Part shown: positions 14,071 to 15,516 of the stretch, piece after piece
How positions within the stretch are numbered: position 1 is the stretch's first letter
Layout of the letters: each line of letters opens with the position of its first letter
DNA from: Bacteroidales bacterium UBA6366
GTDB lineage: Bacteria > Bacteroidota > Bacteroidia > Bacteroidales > UBA932
Assembly: GCA_002438845.1 (NCBI GenBank)
Contig: DJRG01000053.1
Location: 26,216 to 41,731 of the forward strand
Length of the DNA: 15,516 bases
Reading direction: 5' to 3'
The notes under the pieces: generated by a model
The model's input: the letters and a program-made list of their open reading frames with translations, nothing else
Told to the model about the DNA's origin: nothing
The model's database searches: none
Made by a program: the position numbers and the translations under genes

Positions 14071-14111
14071 AAAGCAAGCATCTTTCCCCTAAAAGGGATG
14101 CTTGCTTTTTT
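14071..14111 (+). terminator. intrinsic terminator or attenuator, copy 2
   Basis: AAAGCAAGCAT (14071-14081) pairs with ATGCTTGCTTT (14098-14108), followed by a T-run to 14111. Stem and loop are nearly identical to copy 1, and both copies continue downstream into a CATACCGAGGGG block. Confidence 0.75.
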
Positions 14112-14190
14112 ATTTTTAGCTCATACCGAGGGGTACTACAACAAGGACGGTTGTTCTCTCATTTTCCCGATTAATTTACATATAACATGA
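14098..14190 (+). CDS. small reading frame, 30 residues (MLAFLFLAHTEG-type)
   Basis: This frame starts at an ATG in the hairpin's descending arm and reads MLAFLFLAHTEGYYNK, then DGCSLIFPINLHIT, ending in TGA at 14188-14190. Its TGA overlaps the ATG of the next small gene in an ATGA junction, a usual sign of translational coupling. The first 12 residues match the frame at 13847 except for two changes, so the frame has been kept in both copies. It may be a leader peptide controlling readthrough of the hairpin, or not translated at all. No family is recognised. Confidence 0.35.
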   Translation: MLAFLFLAHTEGYYNKDGCSLIFPINLHIT

Positions 14191-14318
14191 GAACAAGCCA
14201 ACATCTTGTGATAGTCGCCATTGAGGTGGAGGTTATCAGACTTGTCCGGGTACGAGCCTACAGGCGAGTGCGTTTCGGCAAGGTTGAGAGAGTTCGCAGC
14301 TATTACAGACGTTATTAG
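14187..14318 (+). CDS. small basic protein, 43 residues, function unknown
   Basis: The frame runs from the ATG at 14187 to the TAG at 14316-14318. It starts MRTSQHLVIVAIEVEVIRLV and continues VRVRAYRRVRFGKVERVRSYYRRY. The first half is a hydrophobic alternating strand and the second half is very rich in Arg and Tyr, which would suit nucleic-acid or membrane binding. The composition is far from random and resembles small hypothetical proteins I believe occur in Bacteroidales, but I cannot name a family. It overlaps the 30-residue frame before it by four bases. The next sequence (14319-14392) contains complementary stretches and a T-run, consistent with the end of a transcript. Confidence 0.5.
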   Translation: MRTSQHLVIVAIEVEVIRLVRVRAYRRVRFGKVERVRSYYRRY

Positions 14319-14368
14319 GGCAATGTCTGTGTCTGGCCGCCACTCTGAGACGTAAGGCTCTCTGCTTC

Positions 14369-14384
14369 ACCCCTCGGTTTTTTT
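14369..14384 (+). terminator. T-run terminator with a distant pairing partner
   Basis: ACCCCTCGG at 14369-14377 is followed by seven T. Its perfect 9-base complement, CCGAGGGGT, lies 235 bases upstream at 14126-14134, just after the copy 2 hairpin. A local stem is weak. An alternative pair, AGGGCAAT (14317-14324) with ATTGCCCT (14385-14392), crosses it, so the two are mutually exclusive or form a pseudoknot. Confidence 0.4.
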
Positions 14385-14563
14385 ATTGCCCTGTAATCCT
14401 CCTTGTTATCCAGCCAAACGGATAAGTCCAGTAGGCTGCATTCAGTTGCTTGTGATGATTTTTGCTATGTGACCTGCAAAATATCGTTCTACTATTCTTT
14501 ACATTTCTACTATGCTTGCCTATTTATTATTTGGAGCAGGCACTCTAACGCCTGAATGAAATT

Positions 14564-14776
14564 ATGATAAAGTACAAATGAGAGTTCAGAGAACTTAGTG
14601 ATGAGACAAAGCAGAAAATCAGCCAATCATCTTCAAATAAACCTAAAACAGATAGCCATAAGCTACACATAAGTCAGGCTATGAAAAGGTATTGGCGAAG
14701 TGTTCCTCATCGTCCGGTTTCGAGTGATACGATGGGCATATGGTTATTGTCAAGAGGAAGAAGAATGGAAAAATAA
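14564..14776 (+). pseudogene. broken small gene with NUMOD3-like repeats
   Basis: An ATG at 14564 opens a frame that meets TGA at codon 6 (14579-14581) and then stays open for 64 codons to the TAA at 14774-14776. The later part reads FRELSDETKQKISQSSSNKP and then a second, weaker unit TDSHKLHISQAMKRYW. The SDETKQKIS pattern is that of NUMOD3-like helical DNA-binding repeats, known from homing endonucleases and small phage or plasmid proteins. No good start codon exists after the TGA except an internal ATG in QAMKRYW, so the gene is probably dead. It is in the same frame as the replication-like gene that begins 9 bases later. The stretch before it (14393-14563) shows no gene. Confidence 0.5.
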
Positions 14777-14785
14777 AGCGTAATA

Positions 14786-15364
14786 TTGGAAAAATGGGAA
14801 GTGGTAAAGTTTGATAGACTAAAATTAAGGGTTGATGTGGATAGTGTAATAGTTAAAAATGAGGAAATATTTCAGCATATAGTCGAAAATGGAAAATTAT
14901 GTGAATTGAGGTATCATCAAAGTTCGCCATTTCAACTGGGTCTTAAATTGGATTATCTCAAGAATGAAGCGATAATAGAATTTTCGGGCAAAGTATTGGG
15001 AAAGGACTATCCTCAATTAATATCCTCAGTCACCATAATGGAATGCTTTGAGCATATTGCCCAACTTGAATTTTGTGAGTTCGATATGTCTTGTTTGGAA
15101 TCCGCTATGGTGCTCTCTTGTGATGTCACGAATGATGTTGAGGTTTCAGATATCAATGCTATGACCAAATATATTAGGGGGCATCTTAAAAACTACACGC
15201 AGTTCACTTGTTCCTTGTTGAAGAATGGCAATCTTATTATAGAGAAGAATGTGACTTCGACCAAGTGTAAGAGACGAATGGTGATTTACGACAAAAGCAA
15301 TGAAATGCTGATGTCCAGTCAGGGCAACCGCATCAAAATACCACCTGCCTTTTGGGTACGGTAA
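14786..15364 (+). CDS. phage/plasmid replication protein, gene II/X-like, probably C-terminally truncated
   Basis: A 192-residue frame that I recognise, by eye only, as the N-terminal part of a phage/plasmid replication initiator of the gene II/X family found in Bacteroidales mobile elements. Telling segments are KFDRLKLRVDVDSVI, ELRYHQSSPFQLGLKLDY, IIEFSGKVLGKDYPQLIS, ECFEHIAQLEFCEFD, VLSCDVTNDVEV and NLIIEKNVTSTKCKRRMVIYDKSNEM. It then stops after IKIPPAFWVR, where I would expect 100 or more further residues. The start is a TTG at 14786; an in-frame GTG at 14801 is an alternative, and no ATG fits. With the odd start, the early stop and the broken gene before it, this is more likely a remnant than a working replicon. 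Composition is AT-rich, unlike the chromosomal genes. Confidence 0.55.
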   Translation: MEKWEVVKFDRLKLRVDVDSVIVKNEEIFQHIVENGKLCELRYHQSSPFQLGLKLDYLKNEAIIEFSGKVLGKDYPQLISSVTIMECFEHIAQLEFCEFDMSCLESAMVLSCDVTNDVEVSDINAMTKYIRGHLKNYTQFTCSLLKNGNLIIEKNVTSTKCKRRMVIYDKSNEMLMSSQGNRIKIPPAFWVR

Positions 15365-15516
15365 TGCGGTGATGACATCTTCGACCCTTATAATAACCGC
15401 CAGCGGAAATTAGTGTTGCAATATGTAAAAAAGTCGCGCAAAATTCCCGAAACTATTGCATATGTCATTGATTTTTAGTAACTTCATTACTTAATAATAA
15501 GTATTGAATCAATGGC
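15365..15516. other. AT-rich end of window, no gene seen
   Basis: After the TAA of the replication-like gene no reading frame, hairpin with T-run or consensus promoter is visible. The last 100 bases are strongly AT-rich. The boundary of the accessory region was not found and may lie beyond the window. Confidence 0.4.

Overview
The window looks like chromosomal DNA from a member of the Bacteroidales (Bacteroidota). The reasons are promoters of the TTTG-N19/20-TAnnTTTG type, large outer-membrane beta-barrels with carboxypeptidase-regulatory-like N-terminal domains, a secreted M64 metallopeptidase, a FadL-family porin, and the DUF2752 / zinc-ribbon-dispanin / TM2 gene group. Genus cannot be told from the sequence. 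Most genes have intermediate GC, while 5142-5543 and 13540-15516 are visibly richer in A and T.

Layout. 211-1395 (+) is purT (purine synthesis), behind a clear promoter. 1425-5543 (-) reads as a three-gene operon: an acyl-carrier-protein domain behind an export signal peptide, overlapping by 20 bases a 926-residue outer-membrane beta-barrel protein, followed by an alpha/beta serine hydrolase. Divergent from it, 5865-7388 (+) is a FadL/OmpP1-type fatty-acid porin. A frameshifted 3' scrap of a second porin gene lies between them (about 5600-5721). 7504-8751 (-) is a secreted M64 zinc peptidase. 8752-9355 has no intact gene but carries a duplicated segment of about 104 bp with three evenly built inverted repeats. 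9356-10813 (-) holds a DUF2752 membrane protein, a zinc-ribbon/CD225 protein and a zinc-ribbon/TM2 protein. 10998-12464 (-) is a DUF1846 protein with a nearly leaderless promoter, and 12562-13536 (-) is a membrane acyltransferase of the Acyl_transf_3 family.

From about 13540 to the right edge the DNA looks like accessory, partly decayed material. It has two copies of a promoter-plus-hairpin module, two overlapping tiny reading frames (30 and 43 residues), a long-range complementary pair ending in a T-run, a NUMOD3-like small reading frame broken by a stop, and a shortened gene resembling phage/plasmid replication proteins of the gene II/X family.

The strongest candidate for something undescribed is the exported acyl carrier protein coupled to an outer-membrane barrel and a lipase-like hydrolase, beside a fatty-acid porin. 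ACPs normally work in the cytoplasm, so an acyl- or phosphopantetheine-carrying protein in the periplasm would be new. Second is the repeated promoter-hairpin small-ORF region at 13757-14392. All family names come from recognising sequence patterns by eye; no database search was run.
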